Of a DNA stretch of 64,000 nucleotides, positions 34,635 to 44,787 are shown one piece after another. The first letter of the stretch is position 1; each line of letters begins with the position of its first letter. The position numbers were made by a program, and so were the translations under genes. Origin of the DNA: Marinobacter changyiensis (GTDB lineage Bacteria > Pseudomonadota > Gammaproteobacteria > Pseudomonadales > Oleiphilaceae); contig NZ_VZZZ01000002.1 of assembly GCF_009193265.1 (NCBI RefSeq), positions 555,824 to 619,823 of the forward strand, read 5' to 3'. The notes beneath the pieces were generated by a model that had not been told where the DNA came from, searched no databases, and saw only the letters and a program-made list of their open reading frames with translations.

Positions 34635-36017
34635 ATGAACAATGATCAGGTAGTACACCAGACGCTGTCCGATCCGGCCGGGATTACCGAGCCGCCGATC
34701 CTGGATATCCCGGGTTTCAGAACCGACGCTGACGCGATGCCAGCCATGCGTCCCCGTAGCCTGAAAGAAACCGGCCTCAGTGAACTCTACGTCGCAGACC
34801 TGATATCCAAACACCTTTTTGAACGCGGCGTGCTGGATCTCGGAGAGGTGACCCGTTGCACGGCGCTGCCGGGCGGAATCATTGAACAGGTGTTGGCCTT
34901 TTTGCGGGAGCAGAGCCGGGCGGAAGTGCGCGGCGCCACCCAGGGCGGCCTGCTGCGTTTTGCCCTCACCGAACGGGGCCGGGCCGCGGCCATGGAAGCT
35001 CTGGGGCGGGATGGTTATGTCGGGCCAGCGCCCGTGCCCCTGAGCCAGTACACGTCACTGGTTGCCTATCAGACAATGAGTGCCCGGGGCCTGGACCGTG
35101 AGCAGGTGCGCCTTGCCTTCGAGGATGTGGCCATCCGGCCGCAAGTGCTGGACCAGCTTGGCCCGGCCATGCATTCGGGCCGGTCCATATTTATCTACGG
35201 CGATGCCGGTACTGGCAAAACCTTCATCGCCCGCAAACTGGCGCGGCTCATGTCCGGGGATGTCCTGGTTCCCCACGCGGTGCTGGTGGCCGACAAGGCG
35301 GTTCGACTTTTTGACGCCGGCGCCCACGAGCCCGTCTCCGGCACGCCGCCGGAAACCTCCCTGTTTCTCGACCAGGGCCATGACCCCCGCTACGTGCTGT
35401 GCAAGCGCCCGGTGGTGATCGTCGGTGGCGAACTGACCATGGATATGCTGGAAGTCCAGTACGACACCGCGACCCGCATCCATCACGCACCGGCTCAATG
35501 GCAAGCCAACAACGGCATGTTGATCATTGACGACCTGGGCCGCCAGCGCATGCGCCCGGACGAACTGTTTAACCGCTGGATCGTACCGATGGAAGAAAGC
35601 CAGGATTTTCTCAGCCTGCGCAGCGGCCAGCATTTCCAGGTGCCTTTTGATGTGGCCCTGGTGTTCTCCAGCAACAGGCATCCCCTGGAACTGGCCGACC
35701 CGGCATTTCTGCGCCGAATCGGTTACAAGATTCGGTTCGAGGCCCTCACGGCGGATGAATACCGCGGCATCTGGCGGCAGGAATATGCCCGTCAGGGTTT
35801 TGAGCCCGACCCCGGCCTGGTCGAGTTCATGCTGGACGAACTGCACGGCGCCTCCAACGTGCCGCTGTTGCCATGCCACCCCCGGGACCTCATTGGGCTG
35901 GCGATGGATTACCTGAGCTACATGGGGCAGCAGACATTAACGAGGGAGGCGCTGACGATGGCCTGGCAAAACTATTTCGTGGATGCCGGTGTCGCCGGCA
36001 AGGAGCGTGAGTCATGA
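34635..36017 (+). CDS. AAA+ ATPase of the Tad locus, role unknown
   Basis: A 460-residue cytoplasmic ATPase. Residues 1-130 look like a helical/winged-helix domain (LSELYVADLISKHLFERG, LLRFALTERGRAAAMEALG). Residues 150-400 are an AAA+ core with Walker A GDAGTGKTF (about 189), Walker B MLIIDDLG (about 295), sensor-1 region LVFSSNRHP and an arginine-rich LRRIGYKIRF. It is not TadA (see 39976-41358) and not TadZ. Its TGA overlaps the cpaB ATG (ATGA), so it is expressed with the pilus genes. A remodelling or regulatory role in pilus biogenesis is inferred. Confidence 0.85.
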   Translation: MNNDQVVHQTLSDPAGITEPPILDIPGFRTDADAMPAMRPRSLKETGLSELYVADLISKHLFERGVLDLGEVTRCTALPGGIIEQVLAFLREQSRAEVRGATQGGLLRFALTERGRAAAMEALGRDGYVGPAPVPLSQYTSLVAYQTMSARGLDREQVRLAFEDVAIRPQVLDQLGPAMHSGRSIFIYGDAGTGKTFIARKLARLMSGDVLVPHAVLVADKAVRLFDAGAHEPVSGTPPETSLFLDQGHDPRYVLCKRPVVIVGGELTMDMLEVQYDTATRIHHAPAQWQANNGMLIIDDLGRQRMRPDELFNRWIVPMEESQDFLSLRSGQHFQVPFDVALVFSSNRHPLELADPAFLRRIGYKIRFEALTADEYRGIWRQEYARQGFEPDPGLVEFMLDELHGASNVPLLPCHPRDLIGLAMDYLSYMGQQTLTREALTMAWQNYFVDAGVAGKERES

Positions 36018-36844
36018 AAAAGAAAGGCATTGTGTTAATGGTCGGTCTGTCGGCTGTGCTGGCTATGGGCGCGGCGGGCATGGCGAACAGTTGGGTGCAG
36101 GAGCGCATGAGCGGCGGCGATGCGGTCTCGGAAGATGCGTCCGTGGTGGTGGCGGCCCAATCCATCCCCTTCGGGCGCCAGGTTCTGGCAACCGATCTCA
36201 GGATGATGAAATTGCCGCCGCACGCGGTGCCGGAGGGTAGTTTTACCTCAATGGATGACGTCATCGGGCGCGTCAGTTCGCAGGCTATTTATTCCGGTGA
36301 AGTGGTACTGGAGCGCCGGGTGGCCGAGCACTCCGGCGGTAGCGCGCTGGCTGCCGTGCTGGAGCCGGGTATGCGTGCCATCAGTGTGCGTGTTGACGAC
36401 GTTGCGGGTGTTGCGGGCTTCCTGTTGCCGGGGGACGAAGTGGACGTGGTGTCCAGTAAACGCGATGGCGGCGGTAGCCGGTCCATTGCCTCCGATACCA
36501 TCCTGCGCCGCATTACCGTGCTGGCGGTGGACCAGAACGCCTCCCAGGAGCGGGACGGTCCGGTGATCGTCAGAGCCGTCACCCTGGCGGTCACGCCAAG
36601 GCAGGCGGAGCGCTTATTCGAGGCAACCCAGGAGGGCAAGGTCGCACTGACCCTGCGCAACCCGCTCGAGAAAACGGAAGAGCAACCGGAAACAATTGCA
36701 GTGGCTGAGGCGCCTGCTCAGACGCCTCAGCCTGTGGTGAAGCCGGCGCAACAAGCTAAACCAAAAGCCGTTAACCGGAGTCGACACATGCAGGTGAACG
36801 TGATCCGGGGCACTGAAACCAGTTCGACTGTAGTCCACGAGTAA
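36014..36844 (+). CDS. cpaB: Flp pilus assembly protein CpaB/RcpC
   Basis: A 276-residue protein with one N-terminal TM (about 7-25). An SAF domain follows (VVVAAQSIPFGRQVLATDLRMMKLP... GRVSSQAIYSGEVVLERRV), then a RcpC-type region (MRAISVRVDDVAGVAGFLLPGDEVDVV). The C-terminal tail (about 225-276) is Pro/Gln-rich. It is a periplasmic partner of the secretin. Starts inside the end of the ATPase gene. Confidence 0.93.
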   Translation: MKKKGIVLMVGLSAVLAMGAAGMANSWVQERMSGGDAVSEDASVVVAAQSIPFGRQVLATDLRMMKLPPHAVPEGSFTSMDDVIGRVSSQAIYSGEVVLERRVAEHSGGSALAAVLEPGMRAISVRVDDVAGVAGFLLPGDEVDVVSSKRDGGGSRSIASDTILRRITVLAVDQNASQERDGPVIVRAVTLAVTPRQAERLFEATQEGKVALTLRNPLEKTEEQPETIAVAEAPAQTPQPVVKPAQQAKPKAVNRSRHMQVNVIRGTETSSTVVHE

Positions 36845-36885
36845 TGCCGGATTGCAACAATAACGAAACAGAGCGGGGAAGTACC

Positions 36886-38451
36886 ATGCAAAAGCCAGGA
36901 ATTAATACGCTGACAGGGGTTGTGGCTTTACTGTTTTGCCTATGTTGGCCGGCGATGGTGACTGCGCAGTCCAGTGATCGTGTCTTGCTTCCGGACCGGG
37001 ACCCTACCCGTCCGGTCCCGGTGGAAGTGCCGCTCAACAAGTCGCGACTCATGGGCTTTCCGAATAAAGTAAAAATCGTTTCCGTCGGCAACCCGGACAT
37101 TGCCGACGTGGTGGTTGTGAGGTCGCGGCAGATATACGTGCTGGGTAAAGCCCTGGGTAGCACCAACGTGCTTTTATGGGATGACGACGAAAACCTGCAG
37201 GGTACACTCAACGTCAAGGTGATCCACGATCTGGAAAATCTGAAAGCCGATTTGCACGCGCTTTTGCCCACCGAACGGATTGGCGTTCGTTCCGCTAATG
37301 AAACCCTGGTGCTGAACGGTGAGGTCACCAGTGCCGCGCGGGTGGATGCGGCCATGCGGGTGGCCAGCAGTTTCGCTGGCGCGCGCAAGGAGGGCGGTCA
37401 ATCACCCATCCTTAACCTCATGCAGGTCGGCGGGGCCCAGCAGGTCATGCTGGACGTCAAAGTTGCCGAGGTTTCCCGCTCCCTGGTCAAGCGCCTGGAT
37501 TTCCAGTTCGATGTACTGAACATTGCTGGCAGTTCGCTCAAGCTCGGCGCGGTCAATGGTGGTGCCAGCTTTCCTGACGCCGTGTTCGAGGACAGTGTCC
37601 TGGGGGGAGGCCGTTTGCCGGTATTCGGTGGCCAGACTCCGATAGGACCCGTGGTCGGTGAGTTCGCTCCCAACATGCGGGCCATAGAAGACACCGGTAT
37701 CTTTGCCAGTTATGCGGGTAGCGATTACCTGATCAATGCCGTACTCGATGCCGCCAAGCGTGAGGGTGTCGCCAAGATTCTGGCCGAGCCCAACCTGACC
37801 ACCCTGACCGGAGAAGAGGCCCGTTTCCTGGCCGGTGGCGAGTTTCCGATTCCGGTGCCCCAGGGCGACGGCCAGGTGACCATCGAGCAACAGGAGTTTG
37901 GCGTCAGCCTGGGTTTCCTGCCGGTGGTGCTGGATTCCGGGGTTATCAACCTGCGGGTTGATGTGGCGGTCTCGGAGTTGACCAACAATAACGCCCTGAG
38001 AGTCGGGGTGGGGCAAGCGGGGCAGGTGGCGAACCAGTTCTTCATTCCCGCCCTGGTCAAGCGCAGTGCCAGCTCCACCCTGGAATTGGGCAATGGCCAG
38101 ACCATCGCCATCGCCGGCATGCTGAATGAGAGTCTGCGGGAGAACGTCAGCAAATTCCCCGGCCTGGGCGATATACCCATCCTTGGGGCTTTGTTCCGCA
38201 GCCAGGAGTTCATCAAGGAGCAGACCGAGCTGGTGATATTCGTCACCGCGCGGTTGGCCAAGCCGGTGACTCCCGAGGATATCCGCCTTCCCACCGGCAG
38301 CTTTGTTGCCCCGAGTGACGTGGAGTTCTATCTGCTTGGCCGGCTTCAGGGCCAGCCAGAAAGTGCTGAGCGTACTGATAATGGCGCTATCGACCCCCTC
38401 CGCAACCGGCTTCAGGGTGGCACCGAAGGGCTGTTCGGTCATGACCTTTAA
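36886..38451 (+). CDS. cpaC: Tad pilus secretin CpaC/RcpA
   Basis: An outer-membrane secretin of 521 residues from MQKPGINTLTG. It has a signal peptide (cut near MVTAQ), an N-terminal pilus-formation domain (SRLMGFPNKVKIVSVGNPDIADVVVV), a BON-like region, and the secretin core (VAKILAEPNLTTLTGEEARFLAGGEFPIPVP, ending SKFPGLGDIPILGALFRS). It forms the channel for the Flp pilus. The frame also opens at ATG 36844, overlapping the cpaB stop; I prefer 36886 for its GGGGAAG and signal peptide. Confidence 0.95.
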   Translation: MQKPGINTLTGVVALLFCLCWPAMVTAQSSDRVLLPDRDPTRPVPVEVPLNKSRLMGFPNKVKIVSVGNPDIADVVVVRSRQIYVLGKALGSTNVLLWDDDENLQGTLNVKVIHDLENLKADLHALLPTERIGVRSANETLVLNGEVTSAARVDAAMRVASSFAGARKEGGQSPILNLMQVGGAQQVMLDVKVAEVSRSLVKRLDFQFDVLNIAGSSLKLGAVNGGASFPDAVFEDSVLGGGRLPVFGGQTPIGPVVGEFAPNMRAIEDTGIFASYAGSDYLINAVLDAAKREGVAKILAEPNLTTLTGEEARFLAGGEFPIPVPQGDGQVTIEQQEFGVSLGFLPVVLDSGVINLRVDVAVSELTNNNALRVGVGQAGQVANQFFIPALVKRSASSTLELGNGQTIAIAGMLNESLRENVSKFPGLGDIPILGALFRSQEFIKEQTELVIFVTARLAKPVTPEDIRLPTGSFVAPSDVEFYLLGRLQGQPESAERTDNGAIDPLRNRLQGGTEGLFGHDL

Positions 38452-38517
38452 GGGCTTTGCTTGCAACAATTATTTATTCAGCCACCACACTTCGAATTTT
38501 CTTGTCGGGAGACGCCC

Positions 38518-38763
38518 ATGTTTCGTTCACAGATTCTGCTAGCGGTTGCCACAACCGTTCTGATCACCGGTTGCGCATCGTCTCCCGGGGATGATCTCCC
38601 TCCCCACGGTGCGAGCCTCCGGCACACCATGGCAGCACAGGTTTATCGGCCCGGCGACGAGGCACCGCCCATGACTGGCGATAAGGCCGTCAGCGTCATG
38701 GAATATTACCGGAACCGGGGCGCGGCGGCGCCGGTGATGACCAGTGAGATACCCGGAATTTAG
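38518..38763 (+). CDS. Small lipoprotein of Tad locus
   Basis: An 81-residue lipoprotein: signal peptide MFRSQILLAVATTVLITGC with the lipobox Cys, then a short polar domain (ASSPGDDLPPHGASLRHTMA ... VMEYYRNRGAA). GGGAG precedes the ATG. Its place between the secretin and tadZ is where RcpB/CpaD-type outer-membrane partners are found in other Tad loci, but it is far shorter. A pilotin-like or secretin-stabilising role is inferred. Confidence 0.75.
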   Translation: MFRSQILLAVATTVLITGCASSPGDDLPPHGASLRHTMAAQVYRPGDEAPPMTGDKAVSVMEYYRNRGAAAPVMTSEIPGI

Positions 38764-38774
38764 CGAGGACAGAT

Positions 38775-39959
38775 ATGCGCTATCAAATGGAAATACTGCT
38801 TGCGGGCTGTTCCAGAGAGGGCTTGAGTACTCTGGAAAATCTGCTGGCTGCGCGCCGTGAAGTTCGCGTGACCACAAAAGTATTGGCCGATAGTCGTGTC
38901 GATCCTTTACGTGACGTATCGCCCATGCCAGATGCCATGGTGCTGATGGTGAGTGAGAACTGGCGAGCCGAGCTGGCAGCGTTGACTGAACGCCCCGCCA
39001 GTTCCCGGCCACCGTTGCTGGTGATCGGTGAAAAGGACAACGCCGACCTGATCCGCGTGGCCATGCGCGCCGGCGCGAGGGACTTTCTTTCGATGCCGGT
39101 CGACGAGGCCGAGATCGGTCAGTTCATCGGCCAGTTGCAGCGGGATCAACGCTCACAGTCCAGCCACAAAACCGCCCGGCTCACTGCCGTTATCAATGCC
39201 AAAGGTGGCTCAGGCGCGAGCATGGTGGCTGCCAACCTTGCTCATATTCTCGCGAAATCGATCCAGAAGCGCACCGTATTGCTGGATATGGATATGCAGT
39301 TCGGAGCTTTGCCCCTCTATTTTAATCTGACTCCGCGCAATGGCCTTGTGCGGGCATTGGAATTGGTGGACAGCCTCGATCTGATGGCACTTGAGGGCTA
39401 TGTGCTTACCCACCAGAGCGGCCTGGACCTGATGGCCGCCACCTCCGAGGACAAGGTCACCATCGCCGATGTTCCGGAAGATCGCGTCGAGATGTTGTTG
39501 AAGCTTCTCGGCGAAGCCTACGAAGACATAGTCGTGGACCTGCCCCGGTGGATCAGCGGTGCCACGGCCATGACCCTGGAGCACGCCGACCATGTGCTGG
39601 TGGTAATGGAGCAGGGCATTGCCCATCTGCGGGATGCCCAGCGTCTGGTGTCGATTCTCCGGACCGAACTGAATGTCCTGAATTCCCAGATAATCGTGGT
39701 GGTGAACCGTTTCAGTAAAAGTAGTCCGGTTTCGCTGAAAGACATCAACGGTGCTCTGCCCGAACTGCGCATCGTCACCCTGCCCAATGATTACAAACGT
39801 GTCAGTCAAAGCATCAATATCGGCAGTCCGCTCCTGGAATCCGTCTCGGGCGCGTCGATTACCCGCGAACTGGTCAAGATGGCCCGCTCATTGAGTGAGG
39901 GAGAGGGGCAACTACGACCCGTAGGTTCCCGATGGAACCCGCTCACCTGGGCACGCTAA
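38775..39959 (+). CDS. tadZ: TadZ/CpaE, MinD-like localisation ATPase
   Basis: 394 residues: an N-terminal receiver-like domain (about 1-125) without a clear phosphoacceptor, then a ParA/MinD ATPase domain. The P-loop reads [17 protein letters not shown] (about residue 140). The usual Lys before Ser/Thr is Ala, the deviant form common in Tad[16 protein letters not shown] is Walker A'/B-like. TadZ places the Tad machine at the pole. It lies 11 bp after the lipoprotein gene. Confidence 0.93.
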   Translation: MRYQMEILLAGCSREGLSTLENLLAARREVRVTTKVLADSRVDPLRDVSPMPDAMVLMVSENWRAELAALTERPASSRPPLLVIGEKDNADLIRVAMRAGARDFLSMPVDEAEIGQFIGQLQRDQRSQSSHKTARLTAVINAKGGSGASMVAANLAHILAKSIQKRTVLLDMDMQFGALPLYFNLTPRNGLVRALELVDSLDLMALEGYVLTHQSGLDLMAATSEDKVTIADVPEDRVEMLLKLLGEAYEDIVVDLPRWISGATAMTLEHADHVLVVMEQGIAHLRDAQRLVSILRTELNVLNSQIIVVVNRFSKSSPVSLKDINGALPELRIVTLPNDYKRVSQSINIGSPLLESVSGASITRELVKMARSLSEGEGQLRPVGSRWNPLTWAR

Positions 39960-39975
39960 ACCTGAGGATAACTAC

Positions 39976-41358
39976 ATGAATCTGCGTCAGAAACCGAACG
40001 GTACCGACACCAACGACATGGTTCGCAGTGCAGGCTGGACCGCGCCGGCCCGGCGAAATGGCGAGGAGCAGGGCAACTTCTCAGAGCAAGAACAGGCGTT
40101 CAAGGAAACGCTTTTCGATCGGCTGGTCAAGACCCTTGACCTGTCATTGCTGGGCAGTTTGTCCGACCGGGATGCGCGCAATCAGATCCAGCAGGTCTGC
40201 GAGACGCTGATGCGGGAAGAGACCCTGCCGTTCAACGCCAGCGTGCGCCAACGTATTATTGCCGACCTTCAGAATGAAGTGCTGGGCCTGGGTCCGTTGG
40301 AGGCACTGCTGGCTGACAACAGCGTCTCGGATATCCTGGTCAACGGCACCGCGCCGATTTTTGTGGAGCGCCATGGCAAACTTGAGCAAACCCACCTGCG
40401 CTTCAGCAGCGACCGGCATCTTTTAACCATCATCGATCGCATCGTTTCCGGCGTGGGCCGGAGGATTGACGAGTCCTCGCCGATGGTTGACGCGCGCCTC
40501 AAGGATGGCTCGCGGGTCAACGCCGTGATCCCTCCCCTGGCCATCGACGGCCCCATGCTTTCAATTCGGCGCTTTTCGGTAGACAAGCTGACTGCGGAAA
40601 ACCTGGTTGAGCTGGGTGCCATGCCGGTGGAAGTGTCTCGACTGCTGGAAGCTGCGGTCAAGTCCCGGCTTAATGTGCTGGTCTCTGGCGGCACCGGCTC
40701 CGGCAAGACCACCATGCTCAACGTGTTGTCCAGCTTCATTCCTCATAATGAGCGCATTGTCACCATTGAGGACTCCGCGGAACTGCAACTGCAGCAGCCT
40801 CATGTGGTGCGATTGGAAACACGGCCTCCCAACATCGAGGGCCGGGGCGAGGTGAGCCAGCGGGATCTGGTCAGGAACAGTCTGCGGATGCGTCCGGACC
40901 GGATCATCATTGGCGAGGTTCGCGGCGGCGAAGCCCTGGATATGCTTCAAGCCATGAATACCGGCCATGACGGTTCCCTGACCACTATCCACGCCAATAC
41001 GCCCCGGGACGCCCTGACCCGTATCGAAAGCATGGTAGCCATGAGCGGCATAAACCTGCCCGCCAAGCCCCTGCGGGCCCAAATCGCATCGGCCATTGAT
41101 GTGGTGCTGCAGCTTGAGCGTCAGGAAGACGGCAAGCGCCGCCTAGTCAGCGTGCAGGAGATAAATGGTCAGGAAGGCGACATTATCACCATGTCGGAGA
41201 TTTTCCAGTTCCGCCGTGAAGGTGTGGATGAAGAGGGCAACGTCACCGGCAAATTCTTGCCAACCGGGGTGGTGCCACACTTCTATGAACACTTGCGGCG
41301 GCGCAACATGGCGCCCGGCCTGGAGATTTTCCAACAAGGCCAGGAGCAATGGCGATGA
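39976..41358 (+). CDS. tadA: Tad pilus assembly ATPase TadA/CpaF
   Basis: A 460-residue secretion ATPase of the PilT/VirB11 group, which powers Flp export. An N-terminal helical domain (40-120) is followed by [21 protein letters not shown], Walker [14 protein letters not shown] (about residue 238), an Asp box [14 protein letters not shown], Walker [19 protein letters not shown], and a His box [15 protein letters not shown]. All catalytic boxes are intact. Its stop overlaps the tadB start. Confidence 0.97.
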   Translation: MNLRQKPNGTDTNDMVRSAGWTAPARRNGEEQGNFSEQEQAFKETLFDRLVKTLDLSLLGSLSDRDARNQIQQVCETLMREETLPFNASVRQRIIADLQNEVLGLGPLEALLADNSVSDILVNGTAPIFVERHGKLEQTHLRFSSDRHLLTIIDRIVSGVGRRIDESSPMVDARLKDGSRVNAVIPPLAIDGPMLSIRRFSVDKLTAENLVELGAMPVEVSRLLEAAVKSRLNVLVSGGTGSGKTTMLNVLSSFIPHNERIVTIEDSAELQLQQPHVVRLETRPPNIEGRGEVSQRDLVRNSLRMRPDRIIIGEVRGGEALDMLQAMNTGHDGSLTTIHANTPRDALTRIESMVAMSGINLPAKPLRAQIASAIDVVLQLERQEDGKRRLVSVQEINGQEGDIITMSEIFQFRREGVDEEGNVTGKFLPTGVVPHFYEHLRRRNMAPGLEIFQQGQEQWR

Positions 41359-42338
41359 ACTGGAACATTTCCGATGAGATGATCTTTATCGGCATGGTCT
41401 TTATTGCCGCTTTTCTGCTGCTGCAAAGTTTTATCGTGCCGGCCTTTGGCGAAAACCGCCAGGCCCGCAAACGTCTGAAAAAGCGCTTGCAGTCGGTCAC
41501 TGACGGGGCGGACGTTAGTGACCCGGTATCGCTGATGCGGCGCAAGCAGCTGAGTGAACTCTCGGGCCTGGAACGGGCCATGGAGTCGCTGCCCGGCATG
41601 GAGGCCCTGGAGCGTCTGATAGAGCAGGCCGGTCGCAATACTCTCGCCTACCGCGTGGTTCTTAAAAGCGCTGCACTGGCGGGTATAGCCGGCCTGTTAG
41701 TGGGTTCCTGGCTGTCCTCGCCGGTAGTCGGGATCCTGGCCGGAGCTGGTTTGGGTGTGCTGCCGGTCATGGGGCTGATGCGTGCCCGGGCCCAGCGCCT
41801 GATAAAGTTCGAGGAACAACTGCCCGAGGCGTTGATTGTCATGGCGCGGGCACTGCGTGCGGGACACCCGTTCGTTGACGCGATGAATCTGGTCGCCGAA
41901 GAAATGCCCGAGCCCATCGGGCCGGAATTTCGCATGATCTTCATGGAAATTAATTATGGGGGCGATGCGCGCGCGGCCCTCAAAGGATTGCTGGCACGTA
42001 TTGGCAGTGTCACGGTCATGGTTTTCGTCACCTCGGTGCTCATCCAGAAAGAGACCGGGGGCAACCTGGCCGAACTGCTGGAAAATCTCGCCGCGGTTAT
42101 TCGTGACCGATTCCGTTTTCATCGCAAATTGCGGACTCTGTCCGCCGAGGGCAAGCTTGCTGCCTGGATTCTGTCATTACTGCCTTTCGCCCTGGCTGGC
42201 TTGCTTTCGATCATCACCCCGACTTTTCTCCCGATGCTGATCGAAAACCCCACAGGACGTCAGTTGGTCGTAGTGGCATTTGTGCTGACAGTCACCGGTA
42301 TTTTATGGATGCGCCGAATCGTGCGCATTGATGTTTAG
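41355..42338 (+). CDS. tadB: Tad platform protein TadB
   Basis: A 327-residue inner-membrane protein of the T2SS-F (GspF) family with one N-terminal TM, two central TMs (about 100-140) and C-terminal TMs. Typical stretch: [37 protein letters not shown]. With TadC it forms the platform above the TadA motor. I start at ATG 41355, which overlaps the tadA stop as ATGA and is 8 bases after AGGAG; ATG 41349 is too close to it. Confidence 0.94.
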   Translation: MNWNISDEMIFIGMVFIAAFLLLQSFIVPAFGENRQARKRLKKRLQSVTDGADVSDPVSLMRRKQLSELSGLERAMESLPGMEALERLIEQAGRNTLAYRVVLKSAALAGIAGLLVGSWLSSPVVGILAGAGLGVLPVMGLMRARAQRLIKFEEQLPEALIVMARALRAGHPFVDAMNLVAEEMPEPIGPEFRMIFMEINYGGDARAALKGLLARIGSVTVMVFVTSVLIQKETGGNLAELLENLAAVIRDRFRFHRKLRTLSAEGKLAAWILSLLPFALAGLLSIITPTFLPMLIENPTGRQLVVVAFVLTVTGILWMRRIVRIDV

Positions 42339-42350
42339 GAGGATAGGGCG

Positions 42351-43346
42351 ATGGATTTTCTGAGCCAGTTGCAGGTATTGCTGCATGATTTGATTGCCGA
42401 TCCACAGCTGGCGCAACTCAGTTTTATTGTCATGCTGGGGGTGGCGGTTTTCGCGTTGATGCTGGCCGGTCTTCTGATTTATCTGGGGTTGAGCAGTCCG
42501 GTGCGCCGCCGCATTCAGGAGCTGGAGCCGCAGATGGTGGCAGCAGGCGCATCCGGCGGCGCCGACTCCCTCCCTGAAAAGAGCGGCAGCAGCCTGCTGC
42601 GCCTTGCCGAGCCGATGGGTGCTCGCCTGATGCCCACCGACAAGGAAGTCAAGAGCAGAGCTTTAAAACAGCTTCGCCACGCCGGCATCTACGCGCCGGG
42701 CGCACTCAACACCTTTTATGGCGCCAAGCTCGGGCTGACCCTGCTGCTCCCGACCCTGGCACTGTTGGCGGGCTCACTGTCTGGCGTCACTTTCAGTACC
42801 ACGCTGTTACTGGGACTGTCCGGGGCCATGGCCGGCTATTTGCTGCCCACTTACTGGCTAAATCGGGCAATCAAGCGCCGGGCCACGAGTCTGCGCCGTG
42901 GCCTGCCCGACACACTTGATCTGCTGGTGGTCTGTACCGAGGCAGGTCTTGGGCTGTCAGCAGCCATCCAGCGCGTGGCACGGGATCTGGAGATCAGCCA
43001 ACCTGATCTTTCAGAGGAACTGAAGATGTTCGGTATGCAGACGCGGGCCGGAATGGACACGCGCACAGCCTTGCGGGATCTCGAAGATCGATCCGGCGTG
43101 GAAGATATTCGCGGCCTGGTCACAAGCCTGATCCAGAGCATGCGTTTTGGCACCAGTATAGCCGGCACCCTGCGCATTTATGCAGCCGAATTGCGGGACA
43201 AGCGGACCCAGGAAGCGGAAGAGAAAGCCGCCAAGGTGAGCACGAAAATGCTCTTTCCCCTGGTGTTCTGTGTACTGCCGAGTTTTTTTGTGGTTGCCCT
43301 TGGGCCACCGTTGCTGGGAGCCATGGAAGCCATGGCTGGAAAATAA
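42351..43346 (+). CDS. tadC: Tad platform protein TadC
   Basis: A 331-residue T2SS-F family inner-membrane protein, partner of TadB. It has TMs at the N-terminus (about 25-48), centre (about 125-170) and C-terminus (about 300-325). The signature is RRGLPDTLDLLVVCTEAGLG followed by LSAAIQRVARDLE. GAGGATAGGGCG precedes the ATG. 12 bp after tadB. Confidence 0.94.
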   Translation: MDFLSQLQVLLHDLIADPQLAQLSFIVMLGVAVFALMLAGLLIYLGLSSPVRRRIQELEPQMVAAGASGGADSLPEKSGSSLLRLAEPMGARLMPTDKEVKSRALKQLRHAGIYAPGALNTFYGAKLGLTLLLPTLALLAGSLSGVTFSTTLLLGLSGAMAGYLLPTYWLNRAIKRRATSLRRGLPDTLDLLVVCTEAGLGLSAAIQRVARDLEISQPDLSEELKMFGMQTRAGMDTRTALRDLEDRSGVEDIRGLVTSLIQSMRFGTSIAGTLRIYAAELRDKRTQEAEEKAAKVSTKMLFPLVFCVLPSFFVVALGPPLLGAMEAMAGK

Positions 43347-43375
43347 TAATGATCAGCCTTCAAAGAGATGAGCGC

Positions 43376-44326
43376 ATGGATACGACATACAAGGGCAAAA
43401 GAATTCTGCTGGCGCTGTTAGCCAGTGCCGCTCTGGCCGGCTGTGCCGCAACGCCTTCCAACGGACAGATGGACGACGCCTATGGCGCCTTCTATGAAGG
43501 AGAATCCTCCGCGACCTATGCCACCGCGTTTCCGGTAGGTTCGGCAGAGGAAGCTTACAGCTATGGTAATAAAGCGGCTCAGAGTGGCGACTATGATCGC
43601 GCCCTTTTCGAATATATCCGGGGTCTGAGGCTTGCCGAAGAGCCGACAGCCGACATTCTTTACAAGATCGGCAGCATTCATCATTCCCGGGAGAACAATC
43701 GGCTAGCCGAATTGGCCTACCAGTGGGTGTTGCGGCTTGAGCCGGAGCACCTTCAGGCCGGTACAGGCCTGGGGCTCCTGTATCTGGAACGGCGCCAATA
43801 CGATGCCGCAAAGATCCAGCTGGATTCAGTGGTCAAGATCACCACCCGGGCGCCCTGGCAGGCCTACAACGCCTTGGGGGTTCTGGCTGACATGGATTCC
43901 AAGCCCAGGAATGCCGGACCTTATTACCAGCACGCGCTGGACATCAATCCGGATTCGCCCCTGATTCTTAACAATCTCGGATACTCGCGCTACCTGGCTG
44001 GGGATTGGCCCGGAGCGCGTACGGCCCTGGAAGCGGCGCTGCGAGTAAATGGCAACTACGAGCTGGCTTGGCGCAACCTGGGGCTGGTCCACGCCCGGGA
44101 GAAAAATTATCAGTTCGCGCTTGAGGCACTGGGTAGAGCCGGCAATGAATCCGAGGCTTATAACGATGTGGGTTTCGTCTCCATGATGGAGGGCGATTAC
44201 AACCAGGCCTTGTCGTTCTTCCAGGAGGCAATGCGTCTGTCATCGGTTTATTACGTCAAGGCCAGCGAGAATGCCGACAATACCAGACGCATGATGAACC
44301 GCAATGTCGCGCAAAATGGTCAATAG
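43376..44326 (+). CDS. tadD: Tad lipoprotein TadD (TPR)
   Basis: A 316-residue lipoprotein from MDTTYKGKRILLALL with lipobox LAGC. Tetratricopeptide repeats fill about 45-290 (YDRALFEYIRGLRLAEEP, LAELAYQWVLRLEPEHLQAG, AGPYYQHALDINPDSPLILNN, and more). TadD is thought to act as an assembly scaffold in the periplasm or at the outer membrane. The frame opens earlier at 43349; the lipoprotein signal supports 43376. Confidence 0.9.
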   Translation: MDTTYKGKRILLALLASAALAGCAATPSNGQMDDAYGAFYEGESSATYATAFPVGSAEEAYSYGNKAAQSGDYDRALFEYIRGLRLAEEPTADILYKIGSIHHSRENNRLAELAYQWVLRLEPEHLQAGTGLGLLYLERRQYDAAKIQLDSVVKITTRAPWQAYNALGVLADMDSKPRNAGPYYQHALDINPDSPLILNNLGYSRYLAGDWPGARTALEAALRVNGNYELAWRNLGLVHAREKNYQFALEALGRAGNESEAYNDVGFVSMMEGDYNQALSFFQEAMRLSSVYYVKASENADNTRRMMNRNVAQNGQ

Positions 44327-44335
44327 GGGATCAGC

Positions 44336-44785
44336 ATGAAGATGCAATCACTGCGCCGGCAAAAAGGTGCTGAAGTGGTCGAGTTCGCGATTACCTCCGC
44401 ACTGCTGTTTCTGATTCTGTTCGCAATCATCGAATTCAGCGTGGCGCTGTTTGATAAGGCAACACTGACCAATGCCGGCCGGGAAGGGGCCAGGACCGGA
44501 ATCCTTTTCCGGCCTTCTCCCCGTGACATGGCCAGTGAAGACACCGCTATCAGGCAGGCGATCGATGATTATGCAGCGGACTACCTGATCTCTCTGGGTG
44601 GCGCTGCCGCAATGACCACCGATATCCAGCGCACCGATTTGTCAACCAATGGAGTCTTTGATGCCGGCGACGAGCTCACGGTGACGATTACCTACCCATA
44701 CCAGTTTCTGATACTTCCGGGGTTCATTGGCACGCTTGGCGGCGCCCTGGACCTGTCCTCCACCATCGTGATGCGGGCTGAGTGA
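44336..44785 (+). CDS. tadE: TadE-like pseudopilin
   Basis: A 149-residue protein with the TadE signature: a short basic leader, KGAEVVEFAITSALLFLILFAIIEFSVALFDKA, then GREGARTGILF. The leader with Gly before the AEVVEF stretch would be cut by TadV. It is a minor pilin-like subunit. GGGGATCAGC precedes the ATG, and tadG begins 2 bp after its stop. Confidence 0.92.
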   Translation: MKMQSLRRQKGAEVVEFAITSALLFLILFAIIEFSVALFDKATLTNAGREGARTGILFRPSPRDMASEDTAIRQAIDDYAADYLISLGGAAAMTTDIQRTDLSTNGVFDAGDELTVTITYPYQFLILPGFIGTLGGALDLSSTIVMRAE

Positions 44786-44787
44786 TC

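Noticed and set aside
34635..36017. Transposition helper (IstB-like) ATPase instead of a Tad component
   Set aside because: There is no transposase or inverted repeat nearby, and the gene is translationally coupled to cpaB inside the pilus operon.
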